From Rikenellaceae bacterium (GTDB lineage: Bacteria; Bacteroidota; Bacteroidia; Bacteroidales; Rikenellaceae), in NCBI GenBank assembly GCA_020859875.1, contig JAJBVJ010000061.1, positions 1 through 9,391 on the forward strand: DNA of 9,391 bases, read 5' to 3'. The position numbers and the translations under genes were made by a program. The notes beneath the pieces are model-generated. The model did not search any database. It saw only the letters and a list, made by a program, of their open reading frames with translations, and was not told the DNA's origin. Shown here piece by piece: positions 1 through 6,722 of the stretch (position 1 is its first letter; each line of letters begins with the position of its first letter).

Positions 1-837
1 TCTGTGCGTATCGGAATTACGGGCGTCCCGGGTGCCGGAAAATCCACATTCATCGACGCGATCGGAGGGATGGTGGAAAAGACGGGCCACCGCCTTGCGG
101 TGCTCGCCATAGATCCCAGCAGCGAGAGAAGCGGCGGCTCTATATTGGGGGACAAGACCCGTATGGAAAGTATCTCGGCAAATCCCGATATATTCATCCG
201 TCCCTCCCCGGCGGCGGGTTCGCTCGGCGGCGTAGCCCGCAAAACCCGGGAGACCATCGTGCTTTGCGAGGCGGCCGGGTACGATGTGATCTTCATCGAG
301 ACGGTCGGTGTGGGGCAGTCCGAAACGGCCGTCCATTCGATGGTCGACCTTTTTATGATGCTTCAGATCTCGGGGGCAGGAGACGAACTTCAGGGAATAA
401 AGCGCGGGATTATGGAGATGGCCGACCTTGTGGTGATTACCAAAGCCGACGGGGCGAATAAACATAAGGCAGATCTGGCAAAAACACAGATACGCAATGC
501 ACTTATGCTCTTTCCGCTGCCCGATTCGGGCAGGCGGCCCAACGTGATAACCTGTTCTTCGGTGGATGGCACGGGCCTGGAGGAGGTATGGTCGGACGTG
601 GAGGATTATATCGCATATACCAAAACCAACGGCTATTTCGAGCGCAACCGGCTCCGCCAAAATAAATATTGGATGTACGAGACCATTGACAAGGCCCTGC
701 GCGACAGTTTCTTCCGCAGCCCGGCCGTCGAGCGCGACCTTCCTTTGTTCGAGGCGCAGGTTCTCGAAAACCGTAAAAGCCCCTTCACGGCTGCCCGTGA
801 ACTATTGGAGGATTATTTCGGTAACTTATATAGATAA
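1..837 (+). CDS. meaB: MeaB/ArgK-type methylmalonyl-CoA mutase-associated GTPase (5' partial)
   Basis: This G3E-class P-loop GTPase family chaperones B12-dependent methylmalonyl-CoA mutase in the cytoplasm, gating cofactor loading and protecting the enzyme from inactivation. Numbering from the GTG at base 4, I see the Walker A motif GVPGAGKST (7-15), DPSS (37-40), ILGDKTRM (47-54), a SLGGVA segment (73-78), the switch/Walker B region ETVGVGQSE (99-107) and the base-recognition motif TKADG (146-150). These are the MeaB signatures in the right order. The frame is open to the left edge and family members carry roughly 50 residues before the P-loop, so the GTG at 4 is almost certainly internal and the true start lies outside the window. 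The C-terminal part (from about residue 205) is the helical dimerisation region. No mutase subunit gene is visible, so the link to mutase rests on family knowledge. A tiny membrane ORF follows 6 bases after the stop. Confidence 0.93.
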   Translation, partial: SVRIGITGVPGAGKSTFIDAIGGMVEKTGHRLAVLAIDPSSERSGGSILGDKTRMESISANPDIFIRPSPAAGSLGGVARKTRETIVLCEAAGYDVIFIETVGVGQSETAVHSMVDLFMMLQISGAGDELQGIKRGIMEMADLVVITKADGANKHKADLAKTQIRNALMLFPLPDSGRRPNVITCSSVDGTGLEEVWSDVEDYIAYTKTNGYFERNRLRQNKYWMYETIDKALRDSFFRSPAVERDLPLFEAQVLENRKSPFTAARELLEDYFGNLYR

Positions 838-843
838 AGTCGT

Positions 844-957
844 ATGGAACACGGAATCATTAACCGACCGGTAAGGCCATCGAAGCGAAGAGTGATCGAA
901 GCGGTGATCGCCGCAATCCTGTTCTTCGCGGTTGTCTTTTACCTCTCTTCCCGTTAA
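844..957 (+). CDS. Hypothetical 37-aa single-pass membrane microprotein
   Basis: A short ORF starts with ATG 6 bases after the stop of the MeaB-like gene and ends in TAA 12 bases before a terminator hairpin. The product has a basic N-terminal half (MEHGIINRPVRPSKRR, residues 1-16) and then one hydrophobic helix of about 18 residues (VIEAVIAAILFF followed by AVVFYL, residues 17-34), ending in SSR. By the positive-inside rule the N-terminus would be cytoplasmic. I do not recognise a family. Its position between a stop codon and a terminator, on the same strand as the GTPase, suggests it is the last cistron of that transcript. No strong Shine-Dalgarno sequence is visible, which is common in Bacteroidetes. 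The alternative is a chance ORF in the 3' UTR; the clean basic-then-hydrophobic layout argues against that but does not prove it. Confidence 0.55.
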   Translation: MEHGIINRPVRPSKRRVIEAVIAAILFFAVVFYLSSR

Positions 958-969
958 CGCGGGACTAAA

Positions 970-995
970 AAAGCCTGCCGGGATCGGCAGGCTTT
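970..995. terminator. Bidirectional intrinsic terminator between converging units
   Basis: A perfect 11-bp stem (970-980 pairing with 985-995) closes a GGAT tetraloop. Read on the minus strand it is followed by six T (972-967), a strong terminator for the lytic transglycosylase gene, whose stop codon lies 5 bases before the stem. Read on the plus strand it is followed by the weaker T-rich stretch CATTTTAT, and would end the meaB/microprotein transcript. Confidence 0.88.
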
Positions 996-999
996 CATT

Positions 1000-2376
1000 T
1001 TATCTCGAAACGGTACTGCAATAATTATCGTAACGCTTTATCACATTACTTACGAAAGCCAGGGTCTGCCCGCTCCCGTTGAAGCGTCCGCATTTTACTG
1101 CATCATCGGCAAGGTATTCGGGATCGCCTTTCCGCTGGAGAAAGTATGCAACATCGTTCCAGCTGTCGGGATTACCGCCGTATTTGACCGCGAGCCGCCG
1201 TGCGTCGAAAACGTGGCCCACGCCGCAGTTATAGCAGGCGAGTATTATGCTGAGCTTGTCCTGGTAAGTGACGTTCTTTCCGAAGCGGAGCATTCCTTCT
1301 ATCTTCCCGAGCAGTTTGGCCGCGAGCATAATATTTACTTCGGGCTCCATCGATTCCTCGGGGTCGACATCGAACTGGCGAGCGGTCTGGGGCATGATCT
1401 GCATCAAGCCGCGGGCTCCGCGGTGCGATACGATATCCGCATTGAACCTCGACTCGTTGTAGGCGATTGCAGACAGAAGGCGCCAGTCGTAGCCTTCCCG
1501 TTCGCATACTTGGCGCATAATAATATCGTACTCGGAAATACCCCGGTGGCTTTTACCCTTACGTGCTTTGGAAGCGAGTAAATTGGCGGAACCTTTATCG
1601 AGGTAGATGTAATTCAGGTCTGCATACTCCTTACTTTGCCGGAAACCCTCCATCCACCGACCGAATAGAACTCCTGCTTCGCTCCCGGGATTCGCAGCGA
1701 CCGCAATTTCCAACCCGAAGTCAAAATCCGCTATACGGGCGATGCCCCGGTTGAGGGCCGTGACCAACTGCGCCTCGCTTTTTTCACAGATAAGGAAATC
1801 GAAGCGGCCATCTCTCAGCCCTTCGGCAAGGTCGACGGCATTGAGCGACGATACATAAGTTCCGTCGGTTCGCACCGAATCCAGAAGTACATCCCAATGA
1901 GGTGTCTGACGGAAGGAGGAGGAGATCATTACTTTCCTCTCCTCGAGGAGCTCTGCAGGGGTCGTCCTACCCTCCCTGCGTGCGGCATTCACATCCGCAC
2001 TGCGCCCGATCATCGAGAAGGTCGTCGAATAAATATTCTCGGTGGGGCCCAGACCGGTGGCGGCGGAGCCGACGGTGGCTGCCATATCCACCTGGCCGCT
2101 TTCGAGAAGGGCCGAGATTTCGGTGAGGGTCTTTCCGGGGAGGATATTAAGCTCCAAACCGTTCTCATCCGTAAAAGCCCTCAAAAGATCGTACTGGTAG
2201 CCGAAAGGTTCGCCTTCGATAGTGAAGTAACCCGGCATATCCATATCCATGGCGACGGTGAAAACCCGCGCCGATCCCGCATCTGCCCGGGGTTCGGACG
2301 GGGTGCGGTCGTTACAACCCAAAACTAAAAGAACCGATGTAAATAAGCTGGTTAAAATACCAAATCTGTAAACCAT
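1000..2376 (-). CDS. mltF: MltF-type lipoprotein: solute-binding domain plus lytic transglycosylase
   Basis: Membrane-bound lytic transglycosylases of this type cleave peptidoglycan glycan strands to 1,6-anhydromuramyl ends in the periplasm. I chose the ATG at 2376 (458 aa). The frame stays open to a TTG at 2409, but the ATG start gives a compact lipoprotein signal: MVYR, a hydrophobic stretch, then VLGC with the lipid-acceptor Cys at residue 21. A family-3 solute-binding-like domain spans about 37-254. The SLT domain begins near 291, with the catalytic Glu308 in AYNES, the GLMQIMP motif (323-329) and the ACYNCGVG substrate-cleft motif (380-387). This two-domain order matches MltF; in E. coli MltF the N-terminal domain modulates activity and responds to muropeptides. 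The length is somewhat below E. coli MltF (about 518 aa). It is the last gene of the minus-strand run, with no obvious TAnnTTTG box of its own, so it may be read from the porin promoter. Confidence 0.88.
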   Translation of the reverse strand: MVYRFGILTSLFTSVLLVLGCNDRTPSEPRADAGSARVFTVAMDMDMPGYFTIEGEPFGYQYDLLRAFTDENGLELNILPGKTLTEISALLESGQVDMAATVGSAATGLGPTENIYSTTFSMIGRSADVNAARREGRTTPAELLEERKVMISSSFRQTPHWDVLLDSVRTDGTYVSSLNAVDLAEGLRDGRFDFLICEKSEAQLVTALNRGIARIADFDFGLEIAVAANPGSEAGVLFGRWMEGFRQSKEYADLNYIYLDKGSANLLASKARKGKSHRGISEYDIIMRQVCEREGYDWRLLSAIAYNESRFNADIVSHRGARGLMQIMPQTARQFDVDPEESMEPEVNIMLAAKLLGKIEGMLRFGKNVTYQDKLSIILACYNCGVGHVFDARRLAVKYGGNPDSWNDVAYFLQRKGDPEYLADDAVKCGRFNGSGQTLAFVSNVIKRYDNYCSTVSR

Positions 2377-2431
2377 AACCAATGGATTCGGGGCAGCGAA
2401 ATTGCGCAATGCGAGGTTGAATGGCCTGACG

Positions 2432-2493
2432 GTTTTTACGCCCGGAGATAAATCCGGGAAAGGAAACAGGGGAAACCCTCTAATCGTAAAAAC
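2432..2493 (-). repeat. Nested inverted repeats between the porin gene and mltF
   Basis: An outer 9-bp perfect inverted repeat (2432-2440 with 2485-2493, GTTTTTACG/CGTAAAAAC) encloses a 6-bp hairpin, CCCGGA/TCCGGG (2441-2446 with 2453-2458), that directly abuts one outer arm. The right outer arm covers the last codons of the porin gene. On the minus strand the inner hairpin is followed by CGTAAAAACC, not a T-tract, so it is not a standard terminator. It could be an RNA 3'-end protecting structure, a weak terminator, or chance. Confidence 0.35.
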
Positions 2494-4624
2494 TCCAGGA
2501 AAATCCGAGTTTGAAAACCCTCTTGTTCTGAGGATAGGTAGGTACGGAGAAGTAATTTCTCGTTCCGAACATATCGTCGTTGAAGTGCTCCAATTTAAGA
2601 AGGATCCTCATCCGCTTCCATTTCGCGTTGAGGAATATATCTATCATCGGATAGTCGCCTACCTTTTCTCTCTTGTCGGGATCCTGTACGTAGAAATTGG
2701 CCGACGAGGGATCCCAGCCGTATGCATACCATTTGGTATTATAGCGCCCGTCGAAACCGAACTGGGCCCTGAGGACGTTGCGTACGATATTGAATTCGAA
2801 GAAGTAGGAAACATAGGCACTTGCGAGGGGCACCGGAATAATCTCCTGGGACGAGCTCCATTGCGTCATTACCCTGTGGTTGAAGTGGAATCCGCCGAGG
2901 CGGAAATCCTTTCGAAGATACACGCCCGTGACGCTAACGCTTTCTGTGGCCTGGACGGGATCGATCGTGCCGTCGTGTGCAAGATAATATATCTTGTTGT
3001 TCACCACACTCTGGTATGCCGATAATTCGAATCCTGCCCACGGCATCGTGAAAGAAGCCTCTATACGGGTCTCATTCTCCTTGTTAAAGGAGTTCGACCA
3101 TGCAAAATGGTTCGAGAAGTAACGCTCGCTCCAGTAGCTCGGCGACCTTCGGTCGTGGCTGAACCTTCCGGAGAGAGTTAGTGGTTTTCCCTTTATGAAG
3201 GCGCTCAGTGAAAGGTCTGCGCCTAATTTCAAATCTCCGCTCCGGTACCCCGTCGGGGGGTATTTCACATCGCCGCCCCATGAGAGGTATTGACGGAATT
3301 TACCTTCCAGCGAACCGTAAGCGTAGTAGCCTGTTTTCTTTACATTGGCCGGGCCCTGCAGGAAGGCGTCCGGCGTGAACTGGTAATATATATGGTTATC
3401 CATCCCGACCCCTGCATCAATCGTACCGATAATGCCGTCGCGGTCGAACGGTTGTATCTGGACAAACAGCCTGTTGGAAACGAGAATTTCGGCGATGGAG
3501 TCGCGTGTGGTCGTACTGTAAAACCAGTCTTCGTAGAACGAGGGCCGCTCTCCCTGCGGAAGGGTGGAACTCGTATTTTCATCTATCAGGCTCTGGGCCC
3601 TCGTATCGGTATATACCCTGTGCCAACGGCTGTACTGGAATGCGTGGCCGAAAAAGATCGAGGACTGGTCGGCAATCGAAAAATCGTCTTCGGTGAGCTT
3701 ACGAAGCGGTACTCCGTAGGACTGGGTAACGTAAAAAGTATTGTCCTTTATAAGGTTGTAGGCATCGTTGAGGTTAGTCCTTACCACATTGGGCTGTTCG
3801 ACCTGTTCTTCGGGATTTTTGAACCCCTCTACATCCCAAATCCCCCCGTTTTCGTTGTTCTGGATCGTATTGTAGATGTATCCGGCGTGGACGCTGTATT
3901 TTTTCCCGGTATGTGATGCTGCGAGGGAAAGGTTTTTGGCACGCATTTTTTGCCAGTTCCAGACCCCGCGCGTACCACGGCTTTTGTAGTCGAGGTTAAA
4001 TCCGGTGGAAGGTGAAATATTCTGGGCGTGGGTGATCCCGAAATTCTCTTCGGCCTTCTGTTTCTGTCCGGCGGTGAGATAGGTGAAGATGGTCAGGGGG
4101 CGTTTGACGTTAAAGAACAATGCCCTATCGGGGAAGAGGTTATAGGTGTCGTAGGCCTGTCCGAAATTGAAATTCTCGTAATTGGGCCTGTCGAAATAGC
4201 TGAGCGGAACACTCGCTCCCCCCAGTGGGCCCTGGTGTTCGTCCCCTATACCATTGATCAAAAAGGGATATGTTATCTGGAATCCCGTGGTAAGGGTGTC
4301 GATTACAGCCCGGGTGACTTTGTTGCGGTACATATCCACATTCCAGGCGAAGCTTCCCTCCTGGCGAAGGGAATCGTCGAAAAAGTAGGATTCCAGGGGC
4401 TTGCGTACTTTCCTCTCCTTTTTGGTCGTGTCGGCAAGCTCTTCGTCTTCGTCCGTGGCGAACGGATTGGATGCCGCCTGGTTGAGGGCATCCATCATGG
4501 CCTGGTTGCGGCTTGTTCCGGGAACCTGCTGTGTATAATCCTGGGCGCCGGCGGTAGCCACAGCGAGTAGTACGAACAAAATGCCCGCTGCTGCAGCTAT
4601 AATTTTCTGACCGAGTGCTCCCAT
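2480..4624 (-). CDS. Putative outer-membrane porin, Bacteroidetes Porin_10-like family
   Basis: A 714-aa secreted protein beginning at an ATG with a clear Sec signal peptide: QK, a long Ala/Leu-rich core, then an AGA|Q cleavage site near residue 27. A polar acidic/basic linker follows (about 28-75), then KPLESYFFDDS and a long region rich in alternating aromatic and polar residues with Gly/Asn/Tyr turns, as expected of a large beta-barrel. Conserved-looking blocks include LGGASVPLSYFDRP, NVKRPLT, AGQKQKAEENFG and ISPSTGFNLDYKSRGTRG, which I recall from Bacteroidetes proteins annotated as putative porin (Pfam Porin_10). The C-terminus, LGFSWSFYD, is a plausible terminal strand with an extra Asp. 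There is no TonB box or plug domain visible, so it is not a typical SusC-type transporter. The substrate is unknown. A -7 promoter box lies 33 bases upstream, and an MltF-type gene follows on the same strand. Confidence 0.85.
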   Translation of the reverse strand: MGALGQKIIAAAAGILFVLLAVATAGAQDYTQQVPGTSRNQAMMDALNQAASNPFATDEDEELADTTKKERKVRKPLESYFFDDSLRQEGSFAWNVDMYRNKVTRAVIDTLTTGFQITYPFLINGIGDEHQGPLGGASVPLSYFDRPNYENFNFGQAYDTYNLFPDRALFFNVKRPLTIFTYLTAGQKQKAEENFGITHAQNISPSTGFNLDYKSRGTRGVWNWQKMRAKNLSLAASHTGKKYSVHAGYIYNTIQNNENGGIWDVEGFKNPEEQVEQPNVVRTNLNDAYNLIKDNTFYVTQSYGVPLRKLTEDDFSIADQSSIFFGHAFQYSRWHRVYTDTRAQSLIDENTSSTLPQGERPSFYEDWFYSTTTRDSIAEILVSNRLFVQIQPFDRDGIIGTIDAGVGMDNHIYYQFTPDAFLQGPANVKKTGYYAYGSLEGKFRQYLSWGGDVKYPPTGYRSGDLKLGADLSLSAFIKGKPLTLSGRFSHDRRSPSYWSERYFSNHFAWSNSFNKENETRIEASFTMPWAGFELSAYQSVVNNKIYYLAHDGTIDPVQATESVSVTGVYLRKDFRLGGFHFNHRVMTQWSSSQEIIPVPLASAYVSYFFEFNIVRNVLRAQFGFDGRYNTKWYAYGWDPSSANFYVQDPDKREKVGDYPMIDIFLNAKWKRMRILLKLEHFNDDMFGTRNYFSVPTYPQNKRVFKLGFSWSFYD

Positions 4625-4656
4625 TTTCGAAAAGGCCGGATTTTGGAAATATCGCG

Positions 4657-4664
4657 CAAAGATA
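4657..4664 (-). promoter_or_regulatory. Bacteroidetes -7 box upstream of the porin gene
   Basis: On the minus strand TATCTTTG matches the Bacteroidetes primary sigma factor -7 consensus TAnnTTTG exactly, ending 32 bases before the porin ATG. I find no good TTTG -33 element at 19-20 bases. The box sits in the 48-base gap after pssA, so the porin can be transcribed independently of pssA. Confidence 0.65.
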
Positions 4665-4672
4665 GTTAATTT

Positions 4673-5398
4673 TTATCCATTCGGTTTTCCGGCGGTTTCA
4701 GCGCTGCGGCTGCAGACGAACGCCGAAGCGACCGATAGGAGTATGTATCCCAGAACGATGAACGGGATGGCCCATATTCTCCACACCGCAACCGATGCGG
4801 CCGAGAGAATAAGGAACGTGTAGCGCACCCGGTTGTTGTTCCAGGAGCGGTCGCTGAATTTCAGGGCGAACATTTCGAGCGGGCAAATCAAAAGACAGGA
4901 CAGCAGGATGGAGCCGGCCAGGATCGTAACCGGGTGGACGTGCAGGGCACCCCCCGTAAAGATCCATCCCGATGCGGCAACCAAGAGCGCACAGGCCGGG
5001 GTAGGAAGGCCCCGGAAAGACGCCGCCTGCGTTTGGTCTATATTGAACTTAGCCAGCCTCAGTGCAGAAAAAAGTGCGACGCAAGCCGTGACGATACCGT
5101 AAGCTATCCCGAGCCGGTCTCCGCCCGAGCCGACGTACATCGTATAAAGTACGGCCGAAGGTACCGCCCCGAAACTGACCATATCGGCAAGGGAATCGAG
5201 CTGTTTGCCGAGTTCGGAATAGCTTTCGGTGAGCCTTGCGGCCAAACCGTCCAGGAAATCGAACACGGCCGCAGCGGCTACCAGCCAGAATGCCGCCTTT
5301 AAATTACCCTGCCCGAGGCAGTATGGCAAAGCCGTACATCCGCACAGCAAATTGCCGAGTGTCAGCATATTGGGCAGCGTGAACATCCGCACTTTCAT
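4673..5398 (-). CDS. pssA: CDP-diacylglycerol--serine O-phosphatidyltransferase (phosphatidylserine synthase)
   Basis: This integral membrane enzyme transfers phosphatidyl from CDP-diacylglycerol to serine, the first committed step toward phosphatidylethanolamine. I start it at the ATG at 5398 (241 aa), MKVRMFTLPNMLTLGN, which matches the usual N-terminus of this family; the frame is open for 142 more codons upstream, but that stretch runs through the promoter region and antisense to manC. The CDP-alcohol phosphatidyltransferase signature is complete: D47, D50-G51, A54-R55, G64, D68 and D72 within DFLDGLAARLTESY and SELGKQLDSLAD. Hydrophobic segments before, around and after the motif fit a six-to-eight-helix membrane protein. 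No decarboxylase (psd) gene is adjacent in the window. It is the first gene of the minus-strand run, with its own -7 box upstream. The annotation could in principle be another CDP-alcohol transferase, but the N-terminus and length favour PssA. Confidence 0.9.
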   Translation of the reverse strand: MKVRMFTLPNMLTLGNLLCGCTALPYCLGQGNLKAAFWLVAAAAVFDFLDGLAARLTESYSELGKQLDSLADMVSFGAVPSAVLYTMYVGSGGDRLGIAYGIVTACVALFSALRLAKFNIDQTQAASFRGLPTPACALLVAASGWIFTGGALHVHPVTILAGSILLSCLLICPLEMFALKFSDRSWNNNRVRYTFLILSAASVAVWRIWAIPFIVLGYILLSVASAFVCSRSAETAGKPNG

Positions 5399-5430
5399 TT
5401 CATCGATCTTTATAAAGTATATTCCAGCCG

Positions 5431-5438
5431 CAAAGGTA
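5431..5438 (-). promoter_or_regulatory. Bacteroidetes -7 box upstream of pssA
   Basis: The minus strand reads TACCTTTG, an exact TAnnTTTG match, 32 bases before the chosen pssA ATG. That is nearly the same distance as at the porin gene, which supports the ATG at 5398 over any start further upstream. No clear -33 TTTG is seen at the expected spacing. Confidence 0.62.
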
Positions 5439-5478
5439 CGACAAACGGCGGATAATTTGTTACGGTAATACTCTTCCG

Positions 5479-5490
5479 GTTGCCGGCAAC
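5479..5490. repeat. 12-bp perfect palindrome in the divergent pssA/manC promoter region
   Basis: GTTGCCGGCAAC is a perfect palindrome lying between the two divergent -7 boxes, 41 bases upstream of the pssA box and about 105 bases upstream of the manC box. It may be an operator half-site pair or may be chance. The rest of the 241-base intergenic stretch (5399-5639) is A/T-rich toward manC and contains no convincing ORF. Confidence 0.25.
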
Positions 5491-5595
5491 GGTAAGGGTG
5501 TGGTCTTCGGATTCCCGCCGGGGAAGGGAACGGAAAAAGTATATTAAATAATAATTTCGACCGCGCAGGTGTTATTTTTTTGTTAAGTTTATTAA

Positions 5596-5603
5596 TACTT
5601 TTG
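5596..5603 (+). promoter_or_regulatory. Bacteroidetes -7 box upstream of manC
   Basis: TACTTTTG matches TAnnTTTG exactly, ending 36 bases before the manC ATG. A TTTG occurs at 5579-5582, but only 13 bases away, too close for a standard -33 element. The box overlaps one arm of an inverted repeat, AAAAGTAT/ATACTTTT (5535-5542 and 5595-5602). Confidence 0.6.
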
Positions 5604-5639
5604 TCGCGGGCTGTATTCGCATGGCCTAAACTGATAACT

Positions 5640-6722
5640 ATGGACAGTAAAAAATATTGTGTCATAATGGCCGGCGGGATCGGCAGCCGTTTTTGGCCCA
5701 TAAGCCGAAACTCACGCCCCAAGCAGTTTCTGGATATTCTCGGGACGGGGAAAACCCTGCTTCGAAGTACGTTCGAGCGGTTCCTTCCGTTGGTTCCGGC
5801 CGAAAATTTCCTTGTGGTGACCAATGCCGCTTACTGCGATCTGGTGCTCCGGGAGATACCGGAATTGAGCCGGTCTCAGGTGCTTTGCGAGCCGATAGGC
5901 AGGAATACCGCCCCCTGTATCGCCTATGCGGCCTTCAGGCTTCGAGCAATCGATCCGGATGCCGGGATGATCGTCACCCCGAGCGACCATTACATAGCCG
6001 ACGAAAATATTTTCAGGGAGGTGATCGGCGAGTGCGCCGATTTTATCGACGGCCGGAATTCACTGATGACCATTGGTATAGAACCGACCTGTCCGAATAC
6101 CGGATACGGTTATATACAGGCCGACAACTCGTGCAGGGTTACCGACAGTATATATAAGGTAAAAACCTTTACCGAGAAGCCGGGGATCGAAATGGCTACT
6201 GCTTTCATAGAGAGCGGGGAATTTTACTGGAATTCGGGTATTTTTATATGGAAACCCGATACGATCATTTCCGAGATAAAAAAGTCACTCCCGGATATGT
6301 ATGAGCTCTTCGATTCCATATTGCCCTGGTACAACACTTCACAGGAGGAGGAGTATATCCGGAAGATCTATCCCGAATGCAAGGGGATCTCGATCGACGT
6401 GGGGGTAATGGAAAAAGCGGAGGATACCTTCGTGAGGTGTTCGAAATTCGGATGGTCGGACATAGGAACATGGGGATCGCTGTATGACCATTCCGACAAG
6501 GACGGCGAGGGTAACGTGGTTCCGGCACACTCGGCCCTGTTCGACACGCGCAACTGTATCGTGAAGGCTCCGGCGGATAAAATGGTCGTCGTGGAGAATT
6601 TAGAAGATTTCATAATCGTAGACAGCCCGGATGTCCTTGTGGTATGTCCGAGGGACAACGAACAAAATATTAAGAAATATATAGAAGAGGTCAAGTTCCG
6701 AAAAGGTGACAGATTTATATAG
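5640..6722 (+). CDS. manC: Mannose-1-phosphate guanylyltransferase (GDP-mannose synthesis)
   Basis: This cytoplasmic nucleotidyltransferase joins GTP and mannose-1-phosphate to make GDP-mannose, the donor for mannosylated and, via GDP-fucose, fucosylated surface glycans. I chose the ATG at 5640 (360 aa) because the nucleotide-binding signature follows at once: MAGGIGSRFWPISRNSRPKQF spans residues 10-30. Further family motifs are EPIGRNTAP (84-92), PSDHYI (114-119), FTEKP (177-181), NSGIF (198-202) and the DIGTWGSL block (274-281). The protein ends after the left-handed-helix region and lacks the C-terminal cupin isomerase domain, so it is monofunctional. A frame extension upstream of the ATG would cover the -7 box and is rejected. 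Its last 17 bases overlap the start of murF, suggesting one transcript and coupled translation. Confidence 0.92.
   Translation: MDSKKYCVIMAGGIGSRFWPISRNSRPKQFLDILGTGKTLLRSTFERFLPLVPAENFLVVTNAAYCDLVLREIPELSRSQVLCEPIGRNTAPCIAYAAFRLRAIDPDAGMIVTPSDHYIADENIFREVIGECADFIDGRNSLMTIGIEPTCPNTGYGYIQADNSCRVTDSIYKVKTFTEKPGIEMATAFIESGEFYWNSGIFIWKPDTIISEIKKSLPDMYELFDSILPWYNTSQEEEYIRKIYPECKGISIDVGVMEKAEDTFVRCSKFGWSDIGTWGSLYDHSDKDGEGNVVPAHSALFDTRNCIVKAPADKMVVVENLEDFIIVDSPDVLVVCPRDNEQNIKKYIEEVKFRKGDRFI

Noticed and set aside
2377..2409. TTG start at 2409 for the lytic transglycosylase.
   Set aside because: The ATG at 2376 gives a compact lipoprotein signal with Arg near the N-terminus and Cys at residue 21; the extra 11 residues add nothing typical.
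2401..2410. Perfect 10-bp palindrome ATTGCGCAAT, 24 bases upstream of the mltF ATG.
   Set aside because: Isolated, short, and not paired with a recognisable promoter; palindromes of this size are expected by chance in a window this long.
2402..4570. Long plus-strand ORFs (2402-3025, 3290-3916, 4028-4570) opposite the porin gene.
   Set aside because: They lie antisense to a well-supported gene, have no recognisable domains or promoters, and are explained by its codon usage leaving the opposite frame open.
5408..5417. Palindrome CTTTATAAAG in the pssA 5' untranslated region.
   Set aside because: A short A/T-rich palindrome with no supporting second site; likely chance.
5580..5639. A 20-codon upstream extension of manC resembling a signal peptide.
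   Set aside because: It overlaps the -7 box, so it would not be transcribed from that promoter, and a cytoplasmic nucleotidyltransferase needs no signal peptide.
5399..5824. A 142-codon N-terminal extension of the pssA frame.
   Set aside because: It crosses the pssA -7 box, the divergent promoter region and the antisense of the manC start, and its sequence looks non-coding; the family N-terminus fits the ATG at 5398.
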